A stretch of DNA of 64,000 nucleotides from Virgibacillus ndiopensis. GTDB lineage: Bacteria; Bacillota; Bacilli; Bacillales; Amphibacillaceae. The stretch's first letter is position 1. The number at the start of each line of letters is the position of its first letter. Positions 38,970 through 47,582 of the stretch are shown piece after piece. The stretch covers positions 124,001-188,000 of the forward strand of contig NZ_FZMZ01000005.1 in assembly GCF_900187325.1 (NCBI RefSeq), in the 5' to 3' direction. Under the pieces are notes generated by a model. That model saw only the letters and a program-made list of their open reading frames with translations. It had not been told where the DNA came from and did not search any database. The position numbers were made by a program, and so were the translations under genes.

Positions 38970-39593
38970 ATGAGTCACGATCATTCCTTAAATCCAGAAA
39001 CAATGCCACACGAACCAGAAAAGGCTACCCTTGAAGGTAAAAATAAATTTATTGGATTTTGGTTCTTCTTAGGCGGCGAAACAGTTCTCTTTGCTAGTTT
39101 ATTTGGAACATATCTTGCACTTCATAATTCTACTGCTGGTGGACCTGCAGGTAATGAATTGTTTGGTTTAGAGCTTGTGTTTGTTATGACTATATTATTG
39201 TTAACAAGTTCTTTAACAAGTGTGTATGCAATTTATCACATGAAGAATAATGATTTTGGTAAGATGACACTATGGTTTATCATAACGATCATTCTTGGAT
39301 TTGGTTTTGTTGGATGTGAACTTTATGAGTTCCATCATTATATTACAGAATACGGATTTACATTCCGATCATCAGCCTTTGGATCTGCTTTTTATGCACT
39401 TCTTGGATTTCATGGTGGACACGTAACATTTGGTTTATTCTGGATGATTGCTTTATTAATCCGCAATGCGAGAAGAGGTTTAAACCTTTACAACGCACCG
39501 AAGTTTTATATTTGGAGTCTATATTGGCACTTTATTGACGTTGTTTGGGTATTCATATTCACAGTAGTATATCTAATGGGAAAGGTGGGCTAA
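38970..39593 (+). CDS. ctaE: Cytochrome caa3 oxidase subunit III
   Basis: A 207-residue membrane protein with five helices (GFWFFLGGETVLFASLFGTY, then ETYEFHHY-like YEFHHYI, FYALLGFHGGHVTFGLFW, WHFIDVVWVFIF). These are the hallmarks of the five-helix subunit III of Bacillus caa3 oxidase. AAAGGGAGG in the end of ctaD serves as ribosome binding site. Confidence 0.95.
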   Translation: MSHDHSLNPETMPHEPEKATLEGKNKFIGFWFFLGGETVLFASLFGTYLALHNSTAGGPAGNELFGLELVFVMTILLLTSSLTSVYAIYHMKNNDFGKMTLWFIITIILGFGFVGCELYEFHHYITEYGFTFRSSAFGSAFYALLGFHGGHVTFGLFWMIALLIRNARRGLNLYNAPKFYIWSLYWHFIDVVWVFIFTVVYLMGKVG

Positions 39594-39596
39594 TCC

Positions 39597-39920
39597 ATGA
39601 CTGAAAACACCGGTTCCAACAAAATTGATTCTTTTCACAAGAAAAAGAACAAAGAAGAAATGCAAAAACAATTAATTAGTTTTGCGCTTATGATAGTATT
39701 TACTATCCTTGCTTTCGTAGTTGTAGCAACTGGAATGATGGATAAAATGTTAGTTATTCCTGTATTGCTTGTTCTAGCAATTGTGCAAGTTGCCTTCCAA
39801 TTTTATTATTTTATGCATATGAAGCATGAAGGACATGAAATGGCTTCGGCTATGATTTACGGAGGTATCTGGGCAGCGATATTAGCTGTAGCAGGATTAA
39901 GCACTATTGTTTGGTGGTAA
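39597..39920 (+). CDS. ctaF: Cytochrome caa3 oxidase subunit IV
   Basis: A 107-residue protein with a hydrophilic start, then three membrane helices, and the subunit IV motif VAFQFYYFMHMKHEGHE. It follows ctaE after 3 bases and ends the ctaCDEF unit; a terminator comes next. Confidence 0.93.
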   Translation: MTENTGSNKIDSFHKKKNKEEMQKQLISFALMIVFTILAFVVVATGMMDKMLVIPVLLVLAIVQVAFQFYYFMHMKHEGHEMASAMIYGGIWAAILAVAGLSTIVWW

Positions 39921-39923
39921 AAT

Positions 39924-39966
39924 AAAAACAAAAGGCTAGGATATTGTCCTAGTCTTTTGTTTTTTT
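39924..39966 (+). terminator. Terminator of ctaCDEF
   Basis: AACAAAAGGCTAGGA pairs with TCCTAGTCTTTTGTT (one G-U pair), followed by T7. Confidence 0.85.
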
Positions 39967-40052
39967 ACTAATTTTGTCACAATGTCATGCGTACATCTAG
40001 ATATAATACGTTATACTATAATGTATAAGCTGTTTTTATGGAGTGAATTCTG

Positions 40053-40955
40053 ATGTGGTTAGAACTACAAATTTTTGGGTTTCGAGCATTGTGGAGTCCA
40101 TATTATTTGATATTTGTATTGGGACTGTGTCTTGCTTATTATTTGGTAACAATACGGTACAGGCATAAGTTTGGTATTAAAGAAAAGCCAACAGGAAAAC
40201 AACAATTCTATTTCTTCCTGGGAATGTTTTTACTTTATACTGTTAAAGGATCTCCGATAGATTTATTATCACATATTATGCTGACGGCTCATATGATTCA
40301 GTTAGCTATATATTTCTTGATATTTCCGATCTTAATGTTAAAGGGGATTCCAAGCTGGATATGGAAAAAGGTTATTAATTTACCATTTATTAAACCTGTA
40401 TTTAAATTGTTAACAAAGCCATTAATCTCACTGTTACTTTTTAATTCATTATTTTCTATTTATCATATTCCGGCCGTTTTTGATTTTACAAAGGCATCAC
40501 CAATCGCTCATTCTACAATATCAACGATTGTTTTAATTGCAGCGTTTATTGTGTGGTTCCCAATTTTAACACCAATTAAGGAACAGGATACGATTCCACC
40601 ACTGTTGAAGATTGCCTATATATTTGCTAACGGTGTGTTAATTACCCCAGCATGTGTATTGATTATCTTTTCGGACGTGCCATTATATGCGGCGTACAGT
40701 CAAGATGGTGCATGGCTTCAAGCGCTTTCCTTATGCGTTCCGAATGATGTGCTACAAGGTTTAGCTGTGACCATATCTGGCCCAGAAATGTTTTCACCAA
40801 TGGGTACGATGGAGGATCAGCAACTTGGTGGAATTATTATGAAGTTAATGCAAGAAATAACTTATGGTGTTATTTTAGCTAAAATCTTCTTTTCCTGGTT
40901 CACTAAAGAAAGTCTCAAGGTCGACCCTATTCCAGAAGCAAATCATAATATGTGA
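40053..40955 (+). CDS. ctaG: Cytochrome c oxidase assembly factor CtaG
   Basis: A 300-residue protein with about seven membrane helices of the Bacillus-type CtaG (caa3_CtaG) family, needed for formation of active caa3 oxidase, probably in copper delivery. Conserved features are KGSPIDLLSHIMLTAHMIQ (His pair), LFNSLFSIYHIPAVFDF, and GPEMFSPMGTMEDQQLGGIIMKLMQE. TGGAGTGAA precedes the ATG. Confidence 0.93.
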   Translation: MWLELQIFGFRALWSPYYLIFVLGLCLAYYLVTIRYRHKFGIKEKPTGKQQFYFFLGMFLLYTVKGSPIDLLSHIMLTAHMIQLAIYFLIFPILMLKGIPSWIWKKVINLPFIKPVFKLLTKPLISLLLFNSLFSIYHIPAVFDFTKASPIAHSTISTIVLIAAFIVWFPILTPIKEQDTIPPLLKIAYIFANGVLITPACVLIIFSDVPLYAAYSQDGAWLQALSLCVPNDVLQGLAVTISGPEMFSPMGTMEDQQLGGIIMKLMQEITYGVILAKIFFSWFTKESLKVDPIPEANHNM

Positions 40956-40961
40956 TTTGTC

Positions 40962-41006
40962 GATTGCTGTAATCCTCTGTACTATATACAAAGGATTACA
41001 GCAATC
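40962..41006 (+). other. Perfect 15-bp inverted repeat behind ctaG
   Basis: GATTGCTGTAATCCT (40962-40976) and its exact reverse complement (40992-41006) enclose a 15-base loop. No T run follows, so it may be a transcript stabiliser or processing stem between ctaG and the DUF420 gene rather than a terminator. Confidence 0.65.
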
Positions 41007-41040
41007 ACATACATAACTAATTTTTTGATGAAAGGAATTA

Positions 41041-41505
41041 ATGTTTGATATGCCATTATTACCGACAATCAGTACATTTTTCATTGTTTTAAGTGCTATT
41101 TTAATAGCAATCGGCTGGCGTCTAATTGTAAAAGGAAGAGCGAAAGCGCATAAACGAACTATGATATTTGCTGCTATCAGCGCGCTTATTTTCTTTATAA
41201 TTTATGCTTCACGAACTGCATTTATTGGTAACACAAGTTTCGGTGGTCCAGAGAGTATTGAAATGTATTACACGATTTTTTTAATCTTTCACATATTTTT
41301 AGCTACGACAGGTGCGATATTTGGAATTGTTACCTTGACTTTAGCGTTTAAGCGTAAAATAACAATCCACAGAAAAATTGGGCCAATAACGAGTGTTGTA
41401 TGGTTTTTTAGTGCAATAACTGGTGTTATGGTTTATTTACTTTTATACATCATTTATGACGGTGGCGAAACGACAAGTATGTTGAAAGCGATATTAGGAT
41501 CCTAA
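41041..41505 (+). CDS. DUF420 membrane protein (YozB-like)
   Basis: A 154-residue protein with four membrane helices. It has the DUF420 features LPTISTFFIVLSAILIAIG at the start, KAHKRTMIFAAIS and RKIGPITSVVWFFSAITGVMVYLLLY, each with conserved His/Lys. B. subtilis YozB is similar. The family often sits beside cytochrome oxidase assembly genes (caa3/Sco), which suggests a role there; this is inference. AAAGGA precedes the ATG. Confidence 0.82.
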   Translation: MFDMPLLPTISTFFIVLSAILIAIGWRLIVKGRAKAHKRTMIFAAISALIFFIIYASRTAFIGNTSFGGPESIEMYYTIFLIFHIFLATTGAIFGIVTLTLAFKRKITIHRKIGPITSVVWFFSAITGVMVYLLLYIIYDGGETTSMLKAILGS

Positions 41506-41548
41506 TATAAAAAGGCAACTAATTTTACTAAAAGCGATATAAAATAAG

Positions 41549-41585
41549 AAAGGTGTGAGAGCATTCTGCTTTCACACCTTTCTTA
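41549..41585. terminator. Bidirectional terminator
   Basis: AGAAAGGTGTGA pairs with TCACACCTTTCT around a 13-base loop, between convergent genes. Confidence 0.85.
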
Positions 41586-41587
41586 TT

Positions 41588-42646
41588 TTAAAGTTTAACA
41601 TTAAATTTTATAATTCCGGCTTCTGTAGCGGAATTAAACATGATTAACAATAATGGTCCTAGGATAAACCCGATAATGCCCATAAGCTGAAGACCTAAGA
41701 ACATAGCAATAAGTGTTGCTAGTGGGGATAACCCGATATGTTTTCCCATCACTTTAGGCTCTACTGTACGTCTAATTCCTAATAGGATAATTGCAAGTAT
41801 TGCAAGCTTTACGCCCATCGCAATATCACCGTATAAAAACATAAATAATGACCATGGACCAAGAATAACTATCGATCCAATAATAGGAATGAAATCAATT
41901 ATCCATATGATCAGAGACATAACAATTGCGACTTCAGGTACAATGACAAACAAACCAATTAAAGAAACAATAAAGATAATGATACTAACTAGAAATTGTG
42001 CTTTCAAAAACCCTAATATTACGCTTGATAATCGTTTGTTCATAAAAGTGACTTTTTCGGCAGTTTCTTTTTTCATCAATTTATATGTATTTGCCTTTAC
42101 AAGTGGTAATTCGAGCATAAATAAGAATAACGCAATTAAATAAACAAGAAAACTTATTAAGTATTGTGGTATTTTAGCAAATATTTTAGTTATGTTATCG
42201 ATGGTGATTTTTTCTTTTGCAGTTGTAGTCAATGCCGTTAAATTTTCCTCTAAGCTTTTTGATACCTCATTTACAAACTCAGGAGGTAAACTTTTGGAGT
42301 ACTGCGTAAAATCTTTTTCCCATTCTTTATAGACATGATTTAATTCGCTAAAATATTCGGGAACATCTTCAACAAAATTAACTACCTCTGTTATTGCTTT
42401 TGTAACTACAAATGTTCCAGCAACACCTATTAACAGCAAAAATAGCATAAATACTATTATGACAGAAGTCTTTCTGCTTGTTCTCGTTTTGTTCTGAATC
42501 AGTCTAATCGCTGGATTAAGCACAAGTGCTGTAATTAATGCTGCTATTAATGGGATAGAAATTGGTAAAATAAAATACAATGCTACGATTAGTAAAATAG
42601 ATAAAAAAATAAGTGTCCATTGACGCTTTGAAATATTTCGAAACAA
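41588..42646 (-). CDS. AI-2E family transporter (YtvI-like permease)
   Basis: A 352-residue protein with about eight membrane helices and a large charged, mostly extracytoplasmic segment (about residues 85-150). It fits the PerM/AI-2E transporter family (PF01594): EVAIVMSLIIWIIDFIPIIGS and the end GIIGFILGPLLLIMF are the family's best-conserved parts. In Bacillus these include YtvI, YubA and YueF; YtvI is a sporulation protein. Actual transport of AI-2 is not implied. The start is TTG at 42646 with AAAGGAG about 13 bases upstream, a weak placement. I do not recall it at this position in B. subtilis. Confidence 0.8.
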   Translation of the reverse strand: MFRNISKRQWTLIFLSILLIVALYFILPISIPLIAALITALVLNPAIRLIQNKTRTSRKTSVIIVFMLFLLLIGVAGTFVVTKAITEVVNFVEDVPEYFSELNHVYKEWEKDFTQYSKSLPPEFVNEVSKSLEENLTALTTTAKEKITIDNITKIFAKIPQYLISFLVYLIALFLFMLELPLVKANTYKLMKKETAEKVTFMNKRLSSVILGFLKAQFLVSIIIFIVSLIGLFVIVPEVAIVMSLIIWIIDFIPIIGSIVILGPWSLFMFLYGDIAMGVKLAILAIILLGIRRTVEPKVMGKHIGLSPLATLIAMFLGLQLMGIIGFILGPLLLIMFNSATEAGIIKFNVKL

Positions 42647-42729
42647 TTTGATGGGAGTACTCCTTTCAATAAAACTGTCTTATATAAGAAATATAGCATT
42701 TTATAGAGGATTTGAACAGACAAATTTGT

Positions 42730-42772
42730 ATATAAAAACAACCGCTAAATTTCTTAGCAGTTGTTTTTTCTC
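42730..42772. terminator. Terminator between yugN and the permease gene
   Basis: AAAAACAACCGCTAA pairs with TTAGCAGTTGTTTTT (one G-U pair). It ends yugN on the minus strand. Confidence 0.8.
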
Positions 42773-42775
42773 AAA

Positions 42776-43141
42776 TTACTTTTTATACTGTTTAATTTCT
42801 TCTTGAATTTTTGTTACAAGACTATTTGCTCGCTCGATTAGATTTTCGGGGAAGTTTTCTTCTTCGCCATATTCAACTCCATGTGGGTAATAATGTTTCC
42901 CTAAAAGTGGTGTTGATAGTTTGATTACTGCATTCCCGCGATCTACATCACCTTCAAGTGCGTAGCCTTGAATACGAATATAGTATGTAATATTTTTTTC
43001 TTTTGAACCAATTTTATAGTCATAGGTTACTCGTTCGTAATCCCATTGACCTGCACGAATAAAAGCATGTTTACCCATTAAGTGATCTAAAGGTTTTAGG
43101 TCGACAACTGCATCTTCTATTCCTGTATTTTTTAATCTCAT
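42776..43141 (-). CDS. yugN: YugN-like family protein
   Basis: A 121-residue soluble protein matching the YugN family: GQWDYERVTYDYKI, YYIRIQGYALEGDVDRG and LGKHYYPHGVEYGEEE. Its function is unknown. GAGGTGG lies just upstream of the ATG at 43141; the GTG three codons earlier is part of that site. In B. subtilis yugN is elsewhere on the chromosome. Confidence 0.83.
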   Translation of the reverse strand: MRLKNTGIEDAVVDLKPLDHLMGKHAFIRAGQWDYERVTYDYKIGSKEKNITYYIRIQGYALEGDVDRGNAVIKLSTPLLGKHYYPHGVEYGEEENFPENLIERANSLVTKIQEEIKQYKK

Positions 43142-43396
43142 TTTTTCCACCTCACAAAATTATCCTCACTATAACTATAATAGTACTAAATAACCTAAGT
43201 TGCAATCGAAAAGAGAATTAATTCATATTACTGTAAATCGATATATATACTAGTTATATCAAATTAGGTAGAGAGAAATACGCTTCGTGTTGTTTCTGAA
43301 AATATAAAAATGGATAATAGAGAAAATAGAATGGAATAGACTTCATGTACATATATATATAATAATATTACTACAAAATAAAGGGGGATAGCATTT

Positions 43397-44464
43397 ATGC
43401 GATATATTCGAGTGATCGTTATACTAATTTTACTAGTTTTAGCCGTGTCGTTTATATTGGAAAAAAATAATGTTTCGCCTGAAGAAGCTATTACAGGTAT
43501 AAGTAAAGCTTTAAATCAGAAGAAAAATGAACTAACACAGAAAACTGTTCCTAAGAATCGTTTGTATAAGGTTGATTTGGACGGGAAATTATTTCAATGG
43601 ATAGGGAATTCAACGGCTGAACTAATCGAGAGTTATGGTGAACCAATACGGAAAGATACGAGTGCATATGGATATGTGTGGTGGGTTTACACTGACAAAC
43701 ATGAACAGTATATTCAATTTGGTGTTAAGGACGATACAATCCAAACAGTTTATGCAACAGGATCTAATTTGTCTACCGAACCTATTCAAATTGGACAATC
43801 GTATGACGAAATAAATAAACGTTTTGAGTTTAAAAATACAGTTACGTATAGTAAAGATTTATCGTCTTATACATTCCGCTTAGATAACGACGAAATGAAG
43901 ATGAGACCTTTGACAAAAGTCGGAGAAAATGTTTTTGTACAATGCTATTTTGATACATTCACTAATAAATTGTCTTCAATACGTGTATTAACTGGAGACG
44001 TACTACTGCAGCATCGACCATATGCAGTTGAATACCGTGGTGACTTGCCAGAACAGCCTGATCTTACAGCTGAGCAATGGGACAAGGTTGAAAGTGGAAT
44101 GGAGCAACAAATATTTAATATTACAAATGTAATTCGAAATCAATTTGATAAGTCAATACTGAAATGGAATGACCATGTAAGTGAGGTCGCATTCCTGCAC
44201 AGTGAAGATATGGCGGAACATAATTATTTTTCTCATTATAGTCAAAATGGGGATGGTTTAAAGGAACGTTTAGCGGAAAAAAATGTGTATTACTTTTCTG
44301 CAGGTGAAAATATCGCTGCACAATATCCAGATGCACCAGCTGCGATGGAAGGCTGGTTAAATAGTAAAGGTCACCGGAAGGCATTGTTAAATAATGATTA
44401 TACGGAAATAGGTATAGGGGTATATCATCTATATTACACGCAAAATTTTATCCAGCAACCATAA
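43397..44464 (+). CDS. ylbC: YlbC, SCP/CAP-domain protein
   Basis: A 355-residue protein with an N-terminal membrane anchor or signal (about residues 4-22), a conserved middle domain (CAP-associated, about 60-195) and a C-terminal CAP/SCP domain (about 228-350) with HSEDMAEHNYFSH and GENIAAQYPDAPAAMEGWLNS. B. subtilis YlbC (346) is the probable orthologue; its role, likely in the cell wall or sporulation, is not established. GGGGGA precedes the ATG. Confidence 0.88.
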   Translation: MRYIRVIVILILLVLAVSFILEKNNVSPEEAITGISKALNQKKNELTQKTVPKNRLYKVDLDGKLFQWIGNSTAELIESYGEPIRKDTSAYGYVWWVYTDKHEQYIQFGVKDDTIQTVYATGSNLSTEPIQIGQSYDEINKRFEFKNTVTYSKDLSSYTFRLDNDEMKMRPLTKVGENVFVQCYFDTFTNKLSSIRVLTGDVLLQHRPYAVEYRGDLPEQPDLTAEQWDKVESGMEQQIFNITNVIRNQFDKSILKWNDHVSEVAFLHSEDMAEHNYFSHYSQNGDGLKERLAEKNVYYFSAGENIAAQYPDAPAAMEGWLNSKGHRKALLNNDYTEIGIGVYHLYYTQNFIQQP

Positions 44465-44565
44465 TTAAAGGCTCAATAGGAGTCTTTTTTCTTTGCATAC
44501 TCTCACAGTATATAGGTGTTCATCATAAAATATTGGTAATAGAAATTATACCCGAGGTGAAACAA

Positions 44566-44967
44566 ATGAACGAAGATAATTTACATCCTACTGTGAGAGA
44601 GTTCAAAGCTTTCTTGCAAAAACATCCAAAGCTTATTGAAGAAGTGAGGAAAAGTGGTCAATCATGGCAGGATTATTATGAAAAATGGGTTTTACTCGGT
44701 GAAGAAGATCCATTCTGGGAACCATATAAGGAAGAAAATAACACGGAAAAAAATAAGAAAAAAGGTGGTCAGAAACAGTCAGAAATAGTTGGTCAATTAT
44801 TAAAGCTCACGGAAAATATTGACCTAAATAAAGTACAAAAGCAAGCAGAACAATTAAGTACAACATTATCAACGGTTCAAGAGGTGTTGGGGCAATTCAA
44901 AGATACAAAGGGGTTACCCAAAGCATCAATGAACCAAAACCAAAGATTTAATTGGTTTAGAGATTAA
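44566..44967 (+). CDS. ylbD: YlbD-like spore coat protein
   Basis: A 133-residue hydrophilic protein starting MNEDNLHPTVREFKAFLQKH, with WQDYYEKWVLLGEEDPFWEPY, the YlbD core, then a Lys-rich segment and a helical end. YlbD is reported as a spore coat component in B. subtilis. GAGGTGAAAC precedes the ATG at 44566. It is followed by ylbE after 11 bases, so both are probably cotranscribed. Confidence 0.85.
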   Translation: MNEDNLHPTVREFKAFLQKHPKLIEEVRKSGQSWQDYYEKWVLLGEEDPFWEPYKEENNTEKNKKKGGQKQSEIVGQLLKLTENIDLNKVQKQAEQLSTTLSTVQEVLGQFKDTKGLPKASMNQNQRFNWFRD

Positions 44968-44978
44968 GGGGGGGAAGT

Positions 44979-45212
44979 ATGCAGTCATCCAGTTATCACT
45001 ATTTACAGTCTCATCCCGAATTGGCGAATTTTGTCCGTTATAATCCAATCTGGTATCGTTACATTACACGGGACCCGAATAAAATACATGAGCTTCCCCG
45101 TGAGGCTAAAAAGTTTTATGGAAAAACATTTCCGCAGCAGCTAGAGAAAATTAGTAATCAGGCTCAAATGATAGGAATGTTTATTCAGCTTGCAGATGAA
45201 ATGAAAGATTAA
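44979..45212 (+). CDS. ylbE: YlbE-like protein
   Basis: A 77-residue protein of the YlbE family with FVRYNPIWYRYITRDPNKI as the conserved centre; function unknown. AAGGGGGGGAAG lies directly upstream. Pairing with ylbD is conserved in Bacillaceae. Confidence 0.85.
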   Translation: MQSSSYHYLQSHPELANFVRYNPIWYRYITRDPNKIHELPREAKKFYGKTFPQQLEKISNQAQMIGMFIQLADEMKD

Positions 45213-45275
45213 TTCCCACCTTCACCATTTTCATGACCGTAATAACGTGATAAGATAAAGGTGGAGGTGGTTTAT

Positions 45276-45716
45276 GTGATAGCTTCAATGGAATATGTAG
45301 ATATTCTTGATCATTCGGAGGAACTTGGAAGAATGATTTTACATTCAGAGGTAATGGAATCCTATGAAAATTCCCGTAAGGCCCTTAATGAGGACGAGAA
45401 AGCACAACAGCTAATTAAAGCTTTTATAGATATAAAAGATCAGTATGAGGATGTACAACGCTTCGGTAGATACCATCCTGATTATAATCAGATAATGAAA
45501 GAGGTTCGTTCCACAAAACGTGAAATGGATATGAATGATAAAGTGGCAGCGTTCAAAATTGCAGAACGTAATTTACAAAAGCTTCTAGATGAAATAAGTC
45601 AATATGTCGCTGTAAGTGTTAGTGAACAAATTAAAGCACCTAAGGATGGCGCTGCCTTAAGTGATGGTGGTTGTGGTTGCGGAAGCGGTGGTGGCTGTGG
45701 TTGCCAAGCTTCTTAA
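45276..45716 (+). CDS. ylbF: YlbF/RicF, Y-complex subunit
   Basis: A 146-residue helical protein with the conserved core KDQYEDVQRFGRYHPDYNQI. YlbF forms the RicA-RicF-RicT complex with YmcA and YaaT, which carries Fe-S clusters and is needed for RNase Y-dependent mRNA maturation and for competence, biofilm and sporulation. The C-terminal tail GGCGCGSGGGCGC provides the cysteines reported to help bind a cluster. The GTG at 45276 has GGAGG eight bases upstream; an ATG at 45288 is an alternative. Confidence 0.9.
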   Translation: MIASMEYVDILDHSEELGRMILHSEVMESYENSRKALNEDEKAQQLIKAFIDIKDQYEDVQRFGRYHPDYNQIMKEVRSTKREMDMNDKVAAFKIAERNLQKLLDEISQYVAVSVSEQIKAPKDGAALSDGGCGCGSGGGCGCQAS

Positions 45717-45786
45717 GTGTGTTGATGTAATTGCTCTATTCTGATACACTATCTTAAAATAAGTTGTCAGTTAGTGAGGAAATAAA

Positions 45787-46062
45787 ATGAGAACAAATCG
45801 TCAGGGGATTGTTGTTTGGTTTCAGCATATGAAAAATTTGAAGCAAATTAAACGCTATGGACACTTGGTTTACACATCCAAGCGTTTAAGGTATGCGATA
45901 CTTTATGTAGACCAAGCTGATATTGAAGACATTGAAAAGCGTTTATTAAAACTGTCTTTTGTGTCTAAAATAGATAGATCGTACAAACCTTTTATTCAAA
46001 CTGATTTTGAGAATGCCAAGCCCGATAAGGCGAAGCAATATGATTATAAAATGGGAATCTAA
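45787..46062 (+). CDS. ylbG: UPF0298 family protein YlbG
   Basis: A 91-residue protein of the YlbG family (DUF2129): RQGIVVWFQHMKNLKQIKRYGHLVYTSKR is the typical start. Function unknown. GTGAGGAA precedes the ATG. Position between ylbF and rsmD is conserved. Confidence 0.88.
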   Translation: MRTNRQGIVVWFQHMKNLKQIKRYGHLVYTSKRLRYAILYVDQADIEDIEKRLLKLSFVSKIDRSYKPFIQTDFENAKPDKAKQYDYKMGI

Positions 46063-46138
46063 AAGCCTTGTAGGTTAGTACATAATTTAAAAAGGCTTCT
46101 ATAGTATCTTCTATAGTAGAAATTTTTTCCCCAAAAGA

Positions 46139-46173
46139 AAAACCTGCAGAAATACTTCTGCAGGTCTTTTTGT
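46139..46173. terminator. Terminator behind ylbG
   Basis: AAAAACCTGCAGAA pairs with TTCTGCAGGTCTTTTT (one bulge) with flanking A and T runs. Confidence 0.75.
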
Positions 46174-46229
46174 TCTCATGTATTGAAAACAAAAAGGCAA
46201 AGGGAGAGGAGAAACCGGAGGAAGAACTT

Positions 46230-46349
46230 ATGGGGAAATGTAAGTCTTCTCCGTGTTTTGAAACAACCAAGCAAAATGTTAGCTGTCTCATTATGTTAGT
46301 ATGTACGCGGCGAACAATTATATACGTTTACATAAAATTTTTAGCTTAA
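46230..46349 (+). CDS. Possible 39-residue peptide with four cysteines
   Basis: CCGGAGGAAGAACTT stands in front of an ATG that opens a 39-codon frame. The product starts MGKCKSSPCFETTKQ and has Cys at 4, 9, 19 and 25 and a hydrophobic end. I do not recognise it. The upstream G-rich stretch could partly pair with TAAGTCTTCTCC inside the frame. A chance ORF is quite possible. Confidence 0.25.
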   Translation: MGKCKSSPCFETTKQNVSCLIMLVCTRRTIIYVYIKFLA

Positions 46350-46475
46350 TTATCTTTTTATATCAAGGTATTTATCTCTTTCGATTGACAAAAGTAAATG
46401 CTTTTCCAGTCGCCATTATATTCGTTTTATGTTAGGATATATGTCGAATAGTGCCAAATTAAGGTGGTTCATAGT

Positions 46476-47030
46476 ATGCGAGTGATTGCAGGAGATTTAA
46501 AAGGTCGACAACTAAAAGCAGTTCCGGGAAAATCAACAAGACCAACTACTGACAAAGTCAAAGAAGCGGTTTTTCAAATAATTGGTCCTTTTTTTCAAGA
46601 GGGATTATGTTTAGACTTATTTGCAGGAAGTGGCTCACTTGGAATTGAAGCGATAAGTAGAGGAATGGAAAAATGCGTATTTGTTGATAAGCATCCTAAA
46701 GCTATACATACCATTCATCAGAATTTAAAATCATTCAAAATCGAACAGAAGGCAGAGGTTTTTCGTGCTGATGCTCACCGTGCACTTCATGCTGCTGCTA
46801 AACGTGGATTACAATTTGAGCTGATTTTCCTTGATCCACCTTATGGTAAGGTAGACTACATGAAATTTCTGGATTCAATTGTAGCGTTAAAATTGCTTCA
46901 CCCGAATGGGATTATTTATTGTGAGCATGATAGTAGTGAAAATTTACCGGAAGAGCATGACAATTTTGTGTTAATTAAACAGGACAACTATGGTGGAACA
47001 ATTGGAATAACCATCTATAAAAAGAACTAG
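46476..47030 (+). CDS. rsmD: 16S rRNA (guanine(966)-N(2))-methyltransferase RsmD
   Basis: A 184-residue SAM-dependent methyltransferase, the length of B. subtilis YlbH. It starts MRVIAGDLKGRQLKAVPG, with PTTDKVKEAVF, the SAM-binding LDLFAGSGSLGIEA and the catalytic FLDPPYG motif (about residue 117). It modifies G966 in 30S assembly. The ATG at 46476 has AAGGTGG eight bases upstream. It is followed by coaD after 15 bases, a widely conserved pair. Confidence 0.94.
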   Translation: MRVIAGDLKGRQLKAVPGKSTRPTTDKVKEAVFQIIGPFFQEGLCLDLFAGSGSLGIEAISRGMEKCVFVDKHPKAIHTIHQNLKSFKIEQKAEVFRADAHRALHAAAKRGLQFELIFLDPPYGKVDYMKFLDSIVALKLLHPNGIIYCEHDSSENLPEEHDNFVLIKQDNYGGTIGITIYKKN

Positions 47031-47525
<495 letters not shown>

Positions 47526-47529
47526 AATA

Positions 47530-47571
47530 TAAAAGATGTTGCCTGCTAAAACTGGGGTAACATCTTTTTTA
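47530..47571 (+). terminator. Terminator of coaD
   Basis: AAAAGATGTTGCC pairs with GGTAACATCTTTT (loop with some G-rich bases) and ends in T6. Confidence 0.78.
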
Positions 47572-47582
47572 ATAGCCCTTTT

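Larger units (their letters stand above)
46063..46475. other. 413-base gap between ylbG and rsmD
   Basis: It contains a hairpin terminator at 46139-46173, a short ORF with a good ribosome binding site at 46230-46349 (listed separately) and the leader of rsmD. TTGACA occurs at 46385-46390, but no matching -10 lies at the right distance. Confidence 0.5.

Noticed and set aside
46385-46420. TTGACA before rsmD taken as promoter
   Set aside because: No -10 at 16-18 bp; the nearest TATA-like hexamer is over 24 bp away.
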